From Microbacteriaceae bacterium (GTDB lineage Bacteria > Actinomycetota > Actinomycetes > Actinomycetales > Microbacteriaceae): DNA of 17,499 nucleotides. The stretch covers positions 1 to 17,499 of the forward strand of contig JAODAU010000254.1 in NCBI GenBank assembly GCA_025463615.1. Reading direction: 5' to 3'. This document shows, one piece after another, positions 7,040-13,848 of this stretch. Both the position numbers and the translations under genes were made by a program. Below the pieces are notes generated by a model, which ran no database searches, was not told the DNA's origin, and was given only the letters and a program-made list of their open reading frames with translations. Within the stretch, counting starts at the first letter, position 1. Every line of letters starts with the position of its first letter.

Positions 7040-7636
7040 TCAGGGCTCGACCCCGTCGCCCGTCTCGGCATCCGCCGGCGGCTGGTAGGCGAGGAAGCCG
7101 TCGACGATCGCGTCGAGGTCGGAGCCGAAGCGGATCAGGTCCGTGTGGCGTGCCTGGGTGAATCCGGTGTCCCGCATCGCGGCGACCATCGCGACGAGGG
7201 GGTCGTAGTAGCCGGCCACATTGAGGAACGCACACGGCTTGCGGTGGATGCCGAGCTGCGCCCACGTCCACTGCTCGGTGATCTCCTCCAGGGTGCCCGG
7301 GCCGCCGGGCAGCGCCAGGAACGCGTCGGACCGCTCGGCCATGATCGTCTTGCGCTCGTGCATGGTCTCCACGAGGATCAGCTCCGTGATGTCCTCGTCG
7401 CCCTGTTCGCGCTTCTGGAGGGCGCGGGGGATGACGCCGGTGACCGTTCCACCGGCATCCATCGCCGCGTCCGCGACGGCGCCCATCAGTCCGACGTGGC
7501 CGCCTCCGTAGACGACGCCGATGCCGCGCTCGGCGAGCCGTCGGCCCACCGCGGTGGCGGTCTCGAGATAGATCGGGTCGTTGCCCGGGCTGGAGCCGCA
7601 GAAGACGGCGACGGTGAAGGGGTGAACGTCCTGCAT
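7040..7636 (-). CDS. LOG-family protein (TIGR00730), cytokinin riboside 5'-monophosphate phosphoribohydrolase
   Basis: 198 aa with the Rossmann-type LOG signature: VFCGSS at 11-16, YGGG at 43-46, MHERK at 92-96 and the catalytic PGGPGTLEE at 110-118 (family form PGGxGTxEE). Family knowledge: LOG enzymes cleave N6-modified AMP, or other nucleoside 5'-monophosphates, to the base and ribose 5-phosphate. In bacteria the role may be cytokinin production, purine salvage or disposal of modified nucleotides. The ATG at 7636 has GGGAG 9 bases upstream. It starts 19 bases after the HelD-like gene stop, so the two are likely co-transcribed; the functional link is unclear. Confidence 0.92.
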   Translation of the reverse strand: MQDVHPFTVAVFCGSSPGNDPIYLETATAVGRRLAERGIGVVYGGGHVGLMGAVADAAMDAGGTVTGVIPRALQKREQGDEDITELILVETMHERKTIMAERSDAFLALPGGPGTLEEITEQWTWAQLGIHRKPCAFLNVAGYYDPLVAMVAAMRDTGFTQARHTDLIRFGSDLDAIVDGFLAYQPPADAETGDGVEP

Positions 7637-7655
7637 GCCTCCAGTCTCCCGCAGC

Positions 7656-9812
7656 TCACGCGCTCGTGAGCACGACCAACTGCCGGGTCGCCCGTGTCAT
7701 GGCGACGTAACGGTCGACCGCGCCCTGGATCCCCGCGCCGAAGCGCTCCGGGTCAACGAGCACGACCAGGTCGAACTCGAGGCCCTTCGCCAGCTCGGGG
7801 GTCAGCGACTGCACGCGCGGCAGCGCCCGGAACCCCGGATCGCCGATCACGCAGGCGACGCCCTCCGCGTTCTCGCCCAGCCAGAGCTCGAGGATCCCGT
7901 CGAGCTCGGCGCGGTCGCCGTGCACGACCGGCAGCCCCGTGCTGCGGATCGAGAGCGGCACGTTGGCGTCCGGGAGCGCGGCGCGGATCACCGGCTCGGC
8001 CTCGGCCATCACCTCCTCGGGCGTGCGGTAGTTGATGCCGAGCGACGCGACGGTCACGTCGTCGAGGCCGATTCGCGCGAGCCGCTCCCGCCATGACTCG
8101 TGGAACCCGTGCCGGGCCTGCGCACGGTCGCCCACGATCGTGAAGCTGCGCGGCGGGCAGCGGCGCAGGAGCATCCGCCACTCGGCATCCGTGAGCTCCT
8201 GCGCCTCGTCGACCACGATGTGCGCGAACGGGCCGGCGAGCGAGTCCGGGTCCGCGGCGGTGAGCACGGCCTCGTCGATGAGCGAGTTCGCGGCATCCTG
8301 TCCGCGCAGGATCGTCATCACGCCCTCGCCGTCGTCGTGCGCCTCGGCCAGGATCAGCTCCTCGATCACCTGCTCCATCTGCTCGCGCTGGGTGGCGAGC
8401 GCCGCCTGGTCGCGCTGGCGGCGGCGTGAGGCCTGCGGGTCGCCGATCGCCAGGCGGGCGGCATCCAGCAGCGGCAGGTCTGCGGTCGTCCACGCCCGCG
8501 GATCGTCGCGCTGCAGCGAACGGATGTCGCCGGGCGAAAGCCACGGCGCGCACCGCGCCAGGAACGCGGGCACCGACCACAGGTCGGCGACCACCCCAGC
8601 CGGGTCGAGCAGCGGCCACGCGCGAGCGAACGCGGCCCGCAGTGCGCGGTTCTGCTCGAGCGCCCGCCGAACGAGGTCCTCGGGCGCGTCGTCGTCGGTG
8701 TGCCGGTCGACCAGGATGTCGACCAGCTCCTCCCAGACCTCGTCGCGCGCGTCGTTGTGCGGCGCGCCGCGGCCAGCCGCCGCGAACGCGTCGGCCCAGT
8801 CGTCGGGGTCGAGCCGCACGTCGGCCCACTCCGTCTCCACGATCATCGCGCGCGTCGGCGGCTGCTCGTAGCTCGACACCGCCGCCTCGATCGCGTCGAC
8901 GATGCGCGCCGTGGACTTGAGCGCGGCGACCCGCGGGTCCGCCTCGGCCGTGGCGGACGCACCCTCGGGCACCAGGTCGCGCAGTGTGCACACCTGCACG
9001 CCGTCCTCGCCCAGGCTGGGCAGCACGTCGTCCACGTACGCGAGGTAGGCGGCGCTCGGGCCCACGAAGAGCACGCCGCCGTGCTGGCGGGCGAGGCGCG
9101 GGTCCGAGTAGAGCAGGTACGCGGTGCGGTGCAGCGCCACGACCGTCTTGCCGGTGCCCGGGCCGCCGTCCACGACGAGGGCGCCGCGCGAGCCGGAGCG
9201 GATGATCGCGTCCTGGTCCGCCTGGATCGTGCCGAGCACGTCCCGCATCCGGCTCGACCGGCTGGACCCGAGGCTCGCGATGAACGCGGACTGGTCGTCC
9301 AGCGCGGCCCGGCCTTCCAGCCCGTCCATCGTGAAGACCTCGTCCCAGTAGTCCGTGACGCGGCCGCGCGTCCAGCGGTAGCGGCGGCGGCTCTCCAAAC
9401 CCATCGGATTGGCATGGGTGGCGCCGAAGAACGGCTCGGCGGCGGGGGAGCGCCAGTCCAGCAGCAGGCGGCGGCCCGAGTCATCCGTGAGGCCGAACCG
9501 GCCGACGTACACCGGCTCGGCGTCGTCCGCCGCGACCATGCGGCCGAGGCAGAGGTCGAGCCCGTAGCGGCTGAGGGCCCGCAGGCGGGATGACAGGCGC
9601 CGCACCTCCTGGTCGCGGTCGAGCGCGCGCTGGCCCGATCCGGCCGGCGCTCGCCGCTCCTCGTCGAGGCGCGCGGTCAGGTCGGCGATCGAGCGTTCGA
9701 GGCTCGCGGCGATGGCGGCGAAGTGGGCGTCGTCGCCGGCGATCTGGGCGGGGTCCGCCTTGGCCGCGAGGCGGGCGGGAAGGTCGAAAGCGCTGGTGGC
9801 AACAGGGGTCAA
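7656..9812 (-). CDS. HelD-like RNA polymerase-associated ATPase, probably a HelR-type rifamycin-resistance protein
   Basis: 718 aa with UvrD/Rep-type superfamily-1 motifs: Walker A GGPGTGKT (216-223), Walker B VVDEAQ (533-538), GDRAQ (561-565), NYRTPEE (594-600), KGLEFD (676-681) and MTRAT (705-709). There is an N-terminal coiled coil (about 25-85) and a large insertion between Walker A and B. This is the layout of actinobacterial HelD, which inserts arms into RNA polymerase to free stalled enzyme; the HelR subgroup also displaces rifamycins. The RAE-like element just upstream favours HelR. The TTG start at 9812 has GGAG 8 bases upstream (9821-9824) and gives the usual length. An ATG at 9863 would add 17 residues of poor coding quality and has no Shine-Dalgarno sequence. 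Helicase activity is not expected of HelD proteins. The LOG gene follows. Confidence 0.92.
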   Translation of the reverse strand: MTPVATSAFDLPARLAAKADPAQIAGDDAHFAAIAASLERSIADLTARLDEERRAPAGSGQRALDRDQEVRRLSSRLRALSRYGLDLCLGRMVAADDAEPVYVGRFGLTDDSGRRLLLDWRSPAAEPFFGATHANPMGLESRRRYRWTRGRVTDYWDEVFTMDGLEGRAALDDQSAFIASLGSSRSSRMRDVLGTIQADQDAIIRSGSRGALVVDGGPGTGKTVVALHRTAYLLYSDPRLARQHGGVLFVGPSAAYLAYVDDVLPSLGEDGVQVCTLRDLVPEGASATAEADPRVAALKSTARIVDAIEAAVSSYEQPPTRAMIVETEWADVRLDPDDWADAFAAAGRGAPHNDARDEVWEELVDILVDRHTDDDAPEDLVRRALEQNRALRAAFARAWPLLDPAGVVADLWSVPAFLARCAPWLSPGDIRSLQRDDPRAWTTADLPLLDAARLAIGDPQASRRRQRDQAALATQREQMEQVIEELILAEAHDDGEGVMTILRGQDAANSLIDEAVLTAADPDSLAGPFAHIVVDEAQELTDAEWRMLLRRCPPRSFTIVGDRAQARHGFHESWRERLARIGLDDVTVASLGINYRTPEEVMAEAEPVIRAALPDANVPLSIRSTGLPVVHGDRAELDGILELWLGENAEGVACVIGDPGFRALPRVQSLTPELAKGLEFDLVVLVDPERFGAGIQGAVDRYVAMTRATRQLVVLTSA

Positions 9813-9864
9813 TGCATCGTCTCCGGTCTGGGGTGGCAACCTCGACCTGCGATTCTGCGGCATG

Positions 9865-9890
9865 AGGGGGGTCTTGCGGCAAGCCCCCCT
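9865..9890 (-). promoter_or_regulatory. Rifamycin-associated element (RAE)-like inverted repeat upstream of the HelD gene
   Basis: On the minus strand AGGGGGG-CTTG-CCG-CAAG-A-CCCCCCT is an inverted repeat with a single bulged base. Its core GGGGCTTGCCGCAAGACCCC matches, as I recall it, the RAE consensus GGGGCTTGCGGCAAGGCCCC at 18 of 20 positions in the same orientation as the gene. The RAE is known upstream of rifamycin-inducible genes in actinomycetes, including helR. An AT-rich stretch with the palindrome GATATATC (9895-9902) lies just upstream and may hold the promoter. There is no T-run on either side, which argues against a terminator. Confidence 0.75.
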
Positions 9891-9903
9891 GTGCGATATA
9901 TCT

Positions 9904-10005
9904 TTAAAATGCGGGAGGAGCTGCTTCCTCGAGCAGGAACACCGCGGCCGTCTCACCCCCGGCCAGCCCGTTGACCATCGTCATGATGATCTCGTCGTCG
10001 CTCAT
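9904..10005 (-). pseudogene. Unidentified 3' gene remnant or very small ORF
   Basis: A minus-strand frame from an ATG at 10005 to TAA at 9904-9906 encodes 33 residues beginning MSDDEIIMTMVNGLAGG and ending EEAAPPAF. The open frame extends upstream through NWAYPQPA for about 68 codons, back to the in-frame stop of the solute-binding gene. Nearly all third positions are G or C, as in real genes here, but there is no ribosome-binding site at the ATG and a GC-rich hairpin interrupts the 5' part. I do not recognise the family. It reads most naturally as the tail of a gene whose front was deleted; a small functional protein is less likely. Confidence 0.4.
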
Positions 10006-10062
10006 CGCGGGCTGCGGGTAGGCCCAGTTGCCCGCCTGCTCCGGCAGCAGGGATGCCGGGGA

Positions 10063-10097
10063 GGTGCCCGCGCGGTCACCATTCCGGCGCGGGCACC
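10063..10097 (-). terminator. GC-rich hairpin after the solute-binding protein gene
   Basis: A perfect 11-bp stem GGTGCCCGCGC / GCGCGGGCACC (10063-10073 and 10087-10097) with a 13-base loop lies 13 bases downstream of the solute-binding gene stop. There is no T-run, as is common for actinobacterial terminators of the hairpin-only kind. Confidence 0.65.
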
Positions 10098-10110
10098 CCC
10101 GGTTCGCGAC

Positions 10111-11202
10111 CTAGCCGGCGAGCCAGGCGTTCAGCTTCGCCGTCGCGCCGTTGAAGTTCTTCGCGTACCAGTCCACGTCCTGCAGCACGGTCTTGCCCGT
10201 GTTGGCAGGGCCGTACACCTGCAGCTTCTTCGCGTTCGCGGAGAGGGTCGGCTTGGCGGCCAGGTTCACCGGGGCGACGCCGAGCGCCTCGGAGATGCCC
10301 GCGACCGCGGTCGGGTCGGTGACGGTCGAGAGGAATTGTGCCGCCGCCTTGGCCTTCGGGTCACCCTTCGGCACGGCGAACGCGTTGATCGAGGCGACCG
10401 TCACATCCCACACGATGGTGATCTTGGTGCCGCTGTCGAGCAGCGGAACGTCGCGGGAGTCGGCGAGCATGAACATGTCGACCTGGCCGGACGCGACATC
10501 CTGCTGCAGCACGCCCACGTTGGGCGCGAAGATCGTGTCGTCTCGGATGGTGTCCAGCTTCTTGAGGGCACGGTCGACGTTCAGCGGGTACAGCTTGTCG
10601 GGAGCCACGCCGTCGGCGAGCAGCGGGTACTCGAGGATGCCGTTCTGAAGGTTGGTGAGCATGCCGCGCTTGCCGGGGAACTTCTTCACGTTGAAGAAGT
10701 CCTTGAGCGTCTTGGGGGCCTTGCTCGGGTCGGGGAACGCGTCGGTGCGGTACGCGAACGGGGTCGCGTTGATGAAGTTGCCGATGTAGCAGGAGCCGAT
10801 CGTGCCCTTCACGAGGTGCTTGGTATCCACGGAGGAGAGGTCGAGTTTCTCGAACAGGGTGCCGCAGTTCTGTGTGGCCGCGGCGGGGGAGACGGCCACC
10901 ACATCCCACTGGATCGCGCCGGCCTGCACCTGGGCCTGCACCTGCGCGACGTCGGGCGGCGAGGTGTTGACGAAGCTCACGTTCGGGTGCTTGGCGGTGT
11001 ACGCCTGCTGGTAGTACTTGATCATCGCGTCCTGGCCGACGCCGCCGTAGCCGACGAAGGTGAGGCTCACGGGCGAGTCGTCGACCTTGGCCGAGGACGT
11101 GGGCTTGGCCGTGCTGCCGCCCGCGGCGGTGCTGCAGCCGACGAGCAGGAGCGCTATGGCTGCGATGCTGACGCCCCCGAGGGCGAGTGTGGATCGTGAC
11201 AC
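10111..11202 (-). CDS. ABC transporter extracellular solute-binding lipoprotein (PotD/AfuA-like, family 1)
   Basis: 363 aa. The lipoprotein signal MSRSTLALGGVSIAAIALLLVGC has its lipobox cysteine at 23. The mature protein shows the type II binding-protein layout: VSLTFVGYGGVGQDAMIKYY, a hinge with WDVVAVSP, PKTLKDFFNVKKFPGKRGM, and INAFAVPKGDPKAKAAAQFL near the end. The last two resemble PotD/AfuA-type proteins for polyamines, iron or small organics; the ligand is not deducible. The GTG at 11202 is chosen because GGAAGG (11212-11217) lies 9 bases upstream. ATGs at 11211 and 11229 are in frame but poorly spaced. No permease or ATPase gene adjoins it: it is an orphan followed by a hairpin and a gene remnant. 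The IclR gene lies upstream. Confidence 0.88.
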   Translation of the reverse strand: MSRSTLALGGVSIAAIALLLVGCSTAAGGSTAKPTSSAKVDDSPVSLTFVGYGGVGQDAMIKYYQQAYTAKHPNVSFVNTSPPDVAQVQAQVQAGAIQWDVVAVSPAAATQNCGTLFEKLDLSSVDTKHLVKGTIGSCYIGNFINATPFAYRTDAFPDPSKAPKTLKDFFNVKKFPGKRGMLTNLQNGILEYPLLADGVAPDKLYPLNVDRALKKLDTIRDDTIFAPNVGVLQQDVASGQVDMFMLADSRDVPLLDSGTKITIVWDVTVASINAFAVPKGDPKAKAAAQFLSTVTDPTAVAGISEALGVAPVNLAAKPTLSANAKKLQVYGPANTGKTVLQDVDWYAKNFNGATAKLNAWLAG

Positions 11203-11222
11203 CGGTGTCATCCTTCCGTAAG

Positions 11223-11259
11223 TGTTCATAATGCGTCAGGTGCGCACATCATGTGAACA
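11223..11259 (-). promoter_or_regulatory. Promoter and putative IclR half-sites of the solute-binding protein gene
   Basis: On the minus strand TTCACA is 18 bp from CATTAT, a plausible sigma-A promoter. The -10 overlaps the plus-strand motif TGTTCATAATGCG (11223-11235), nearly identical to TGTTCATAATTCG at 11337. A second half-site GAACA is at 11255-11259, next to the perfect palindrome CACAT-C-ATGTG (11245-11255). The promoter and the operators are predictions from pattern only. Confidence 0.5.
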
Positions 11260-11336
11260 GTATCCTCGCGCAACGGCGGAATACAAGGATGCGGGGGCGT
11301 TTCGTTACCGATTTGTGTGCGAATTACCGCAGGCAC

Positions 11337-11353
11337 TGTTCATAATTCGAACA
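11337..11353. promoter_or_regulatory. Putative IclR operator (perfect TGTTC-N7-GAACA)
   Basis: TGTTCATAATTCGAACA is a perfect 5+5 palindrome with a 7-base centre. It lies between the IclR stop and the solute-binding gene and is the best copy of a motif found at the three gene starts of this cluster. The 17-bp size and half-site spacing suit IclR-family operators. Confidence 0.5.
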
Positions 11354-11365
11354 GATGGGGTGTTA

Positions 11366-12142
11366 CTAACTCGCGACCATCGAGCTCAGCTTGTCCGCGG
11401 CGGCCTTGAGCCACTCGACCCGCTCGGCGGATCCTTCCTCGGGCGAGAGCATCGCCGTGGTGCCGAGCAGCGCCATCGCGGCCTGCACGTCGCGCCCGCC
11501 GAACACCGGCGCGGCGACGGACGCCAGCCCGATGCGGCCGAGGTCGCCCCACGCGATGCCGTTGCGGCGCACCTTCGCCAACTCCTCCTGCTCGGCCCGC
11601 GCCTCGGCGGGGGAGAGCCCGGTGTGCAGCCGCGCAGCCACCTCCGGGTTGACCTGGTAGGCGAGCAGCACGCGCGACTGCGCGGCCTTGAGCTCGAGCA
11701 CGGTGCCGACGTGCACGGTGAGCACGATGGTGCCCTCGTTCGCCTCCTCGACCAGCGTGACGATCGCGCCGGAGCGACCGAGAAAGCTGAGCACGGTGGT
11801 GAGGCCCGCCCTGTCGGCGAGGCCGCGCATCACGTTCGGAGCGAGGGTGAGGATGTCCTGCCGCTCGGAGACGAGCGCGGAGACCTGGTCGAAGAGCGGC
11901 CCGGGCCCGAAGTTGGCGCTGAGGAACCCGGTGGCCTGCAGCGACTGAAGGTAGCGGTAGGCGGTCGTACGGTTGAGTCCGAGGCGTTCCGCGACGAAGG
12001 CGGGGCGCAGCACGCGGGTCTCCTGGTCGAACAGCGAGAGCACGTTCGCGGCGCGCTCGATCGACTGGATGGAGCCGTGCTCGGCATCCGGCGTCGCGGC
12101 GACGTCGTCGGGGGAGTCCGGGTCCGTGGTGTTCGAGTTCAT
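11366..12142 (-). CDS. IclR-family transcriptional regulator
   Basis: 258 aa. The N-terminal winged helix lies at about 24-75 (SIQSIERAANVLSLFDQ, then AERLGLNRTTAYRYLQSLQATGFL), and the C-terminal IclR effector domain covers roughly 90-255 with GLTTVLSFLGRSGAIVTLVEE and RIGLASVAAPVFGG. IclR proteins usually bind a small organic acid or carbohydrate breakdown product and control adjacent transport and catabolic genes. The ATG at 12142 has no Shine-Dalgarno sequence but lies 7 bases from a -10-like TACTGT (12155-12150), suggesting a leaderless transcript. An in-frame ATG at 12220 would add 26 poorly conserved-looking residues and would run into the divergent promoter. A palindrome overlaps its start and -10, suggesting autoregulation. 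Confidence 0.9.
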   Translation of the reverse strand: MNSNTTDPDSPDDVAATPDAEHGSIQSIERAANVLSLFDQETRVLRPAFVAERLGLNRTTAYRYLQSLQATGFLSANFGPGPLFDQVSALVSERQDILTLAPNVMRGLADRAGLTTVLSFLGRSGAIVTLVEEANEGTIVLTVHVGTVLELKAAQSRVLLAYQVNPEVAARLHTGLSPAEARAEQEELAKVRRNGIAWGDLGRIGLASVAAPVFGGRDVQAAMALLGTTAMLSPEEGSAERVEWLKAAADKLSSMVAS

Positions 12143-12152
12143 GATGAGAACA
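12136..12152. promoter_or_regulatory. Putative IclR operator over the IclR gene start
   Basis: AGTTCATGATGAGAACA has the same 5-7-5 layout as the palindrome at 11337 (AGTTC-N7-GAACA). It covers the iclR-family start codon and part of its predicted -10, a position expected for autorepression. Confidence 0.45.
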
Positions 12153-12233
12153 GTAACGGGAGTGGGCCTCGCGATGGGGCAGGCGAGGCTTGTGTTCCCG
12201 CGGTCTCTCGTGTGTATCATATGCTGAACTTTG

Positions 12234-12250
12234 TGTACGTAATGTGGACA
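12234..12250. promoter_or_regulatory. Putative IclR operator upstream of the short-chain dehydrogenase
   Basis: TGTACGTAATGTGGACA keeps the 5-7-5 layout with one change per half-site (TGTAC-N7-GGACA) and a TAAT centre like the sites near the solute-binding gene. It lies 24 bases before the dehydrogenase start, where it overlaps a possible -10 (TAATGT). Confidence 0.4.
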
Positions 12251-12274
12251 GTCGACGATGGAGAGGGCTGAACG

Positions 12275-13051
12275 ATGACGGATGAGGCTGACACCTCGAG
12301 GGGACTACTCGCGGGCAAGGTGATCCTGGTTCTCGGGGCGAGCGCCGGCATCGGGGCCGACGCCGCGCGGGTGTTCGCCCGCGAAGGTGCATCGGTGATG
12401 CTCGCCGCGCGCACCGAGGGGCCGCTGGCCGAGGTCGCGGACGAGCTCTCCGCCGCAGGCTTCGACGCCGCCTACGCCGCCGGCGACGTGAGCGTGGGCG
12501 CGGATGTCGCCCGCATCGTGGATGCCACGGTCACCCGCTTCGGCCGGCTCGACGGCGCCTTCAACAACGCGGCGATGACCGGATCGGGCCGGCTCGACGA
12601 GGTCTCCGAGGAGGAGTTCGACCGCATCATGGCGGTCAACGTCAAGGGCGTCTGGCTCAGCCTGCGCGAGGAGCTGCGGGTGATGCGCCCGCAGGGCTCC
12701 GGTTCGATCGTCAACGTGAGCAGCATCGGCGGCCTGCGGGGGAGCCCCGGGCTGGGCGCCTACCAGGCGACCAAGCACGCCGTCATCGGCCTGACCCGCA
12801 CCGCCGCGCACGACAACGGGCCGCTCGGCATCCGGGTCAACGTGCTCGCCCCCGGTCCCATCGAGACGCCCATGCTGGTCAAGACCCGCGAGGCGATCCC
12901 GGGAGGCGTCGAGGCGAGGATCGCGGCGACGCCGCTGCGCAAAGTCGGCACCGGTCGCGAGGTCGGCGACACCGCTGCGTGGCTGCTCAGCGACCACGCG
13001 AGCCACATCAGCGGCGTCGTGCTCCCGGTGGACGGCGGGTTCAGCGCCTAG
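12275..13051 (+). CDS. Short-chain dehydrogenase/reductase (SDR, classical type)
   Basis: 258 aa, the usual classical SDR length. The cofactor loop GASAGIG lies at about residues 21-27, and AARTEG at the end of strand 2 suggests NADP(H) preference. Further motifs are the structural NNAA (usually NNAG), the catalytic serine in VNVSSIGG, the catalytic pair Y-Q-A-T-K (YxxxK), the PGPIETPM segment after the active site, and the terminal VDGGFSA. It should oxidise an alcohol or reduce a ketone; the substrate is unknown. A Shine-Dalgarno sequence GGAGAGG sits about 8 bases before the ATG. It is divergent from the IclR gene, so it is likely the catabolic partner of that regulator and of the orphan binding protein. 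It converges closely on the next gene (23 bases, no clear terminator). Confidence 0.93.
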   Translation: MTDEADTSRGLLAGKVILVLGASAGIGADAARVFAREGASVMLAARTEGPLAEVADELSAAGFDAAYAAGDVSVGADVARIVDATVTRFGRLDGAFNNAAMTGSGRLDEVSEEEFDRIMAVNVKGVWLSLREELRVMRPQGSGSIVNVSSIGGLRGSPGLGAYQATKHAVIGLTRTAAHDNGPLGIRVNVLAPGPIETPMLVKTREAIPGGVEARIAATPLRKVGTGREVGDTAAWLLSDHASHISGVVLPVDGGFSA

Positions 13052-13074
13052 GAACCCCCAGCGCTTCACCGGGC

Positions 13075-13737
13075 TCAGTCGATCCAGAGCACGATGCCCG
13101 TCATGTCGTGCAGCACGGCGGCGACCCCGGCGCGGATGGCGGAGGCGCAGCGCTTCGCGGTGAAGGTGGCCGGGTCGTAGGTCGATGACGCCCCGTTGCC
13201 CTCGCCGCGGAACGACGCCCCGGACCAGTCGACCGCGGTGACGTTGCCGGTCGGCTCCGCGACCTCGGCCCCGACCACGAGGAACTGCTGCCCGAGGTGG
13301 CTGGCGGTGACGGTGGCGAGCGGGTCGACGAGGTCGTTCCCGGCGCTCACGATGAGGTCGGGCTTCAGCTCGATGGCGCCGACGATCGCGTCGATGGGAT
13401 TGCTCCTGGCCGGCACCTCGCGCAGGTCGACGCCCTCCGCTGCAGCCCAGTCGCGCACGGCCGAGGCGACGCGTTTCGCCGCGGGATCGTCGCCGGCGGT
13501 GAGCAGCACGACGCGGTAGCCGGGGGAGGGGCGCACGGCATCCCACGACCCCGGCGCCGGGTTGATGGTGGCCTCGGGGGTCGGCGCGACCTCCGGGGCG
13601 AAGCCGTGCCCGAGCGTGCCGACGGCCTCGGGCTTGTCGTGCGGTGTCGACCAGTCGTCGCCGGCGCAGCCCGCGAGCAGGATGGTGCTGAGCGCGGCCA
13701 CCGCGATGAGCGCGGCGACGCGCCGTGGGGGGCGCAA
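13075..13737 (-). CDS. Short BMP-family-like lipoprotein
   Basis: 220 aa from a TTG start, chosen because GGAGG (13747-13751) lies 9 bases upstream and because it gives a clean lipoprotein signal (MRPPRRVAAL, then STILLAGC, cysteine 24). A proline/threonine linker follows. The globular part has GYRVVLLTAGDDPAAKRVASAV and LKPDLIVSAGNDLVDPLATV, resembling the Rossmann-like halves of basic-membrane-protein (PnrA/BMP) binding proteins. At 220 aa it is much shorter than usual BMP proteins (about 330 aa), so it may keep only part of the fold or belong to a separate actinobacterial subfamily. It is divergent from the HupE-like gene. No permease is adjacent. The ligand is unknown. Confidence 0.72.
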   Translation of the reverse strand: MRPPRRVAALIAVAALSTILLAGCAGDDWSTPHDKPEAVGTLGHGFAPEVAPTPEATINPAPGSWDAVRPSPGYRVVLLTAGDDPAAKRVASAVRDWAAAEGVDLREVPARSNPIDAIVGAIELKPDLIVSAGNDLVDPLATVTASHLGQQFLVVGAEVAEPTGNVTAVDWSGASFRGEGNGASSTYDPATFTAKRCASAIRAGVAAVLHDMTGIVLWID

Positions 13738-13757
13738 GGGGATCGTCCTCCGTCGGG

Positions 13758-13848
13758 TGGGCGTGCTGGTGGATGCCGAACCAGCATGCGTCAGCGGCGG
13801 GCGCCGCACCATCCGCCCGCGGCAGAGTTCCCCGGCTCTTTGGCCGGC
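13758..13848. promoter_or_regulatory. Structured divergent leader between the BMP-like and HupE-like genes
   Basis: The 173-base gap holds a hairpin GCGTGCTGGT / ACCAGCATGCG (about 13760-13790, 9-base loop, one G-U pair). This is followed by a GC-rich dyad (GGCGG / CCGCC, about 13797-13822) and CCGG-N8-CCGG near 13833-13848. No -10 is convincing, and I could not match it to a known riboswitch. Confidence 0.35.

Noticed and set aside
9863..9863. ATG start for the HelD-like gene
   Set aside because: It lies directly beside the RAE with no ribosome-binding site, and the added 17 residues have weak third-position bias. The TTG at 9812 has GGAG at good spacing.
9865..9890. Rho-independent terminator
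   Set aside because: It has strong symmetry but no T-run on either strand, and it lies immediately upstream of a gene. The RAE explanation fits better.
9712..11199. A 495-codon plus-strand open frame opposite the solute-binding gene
   Set aside because: It is a GC-bias shadow. It crosses the RAE, the remnant and two hairpins, and its translation has no recognisable motif.
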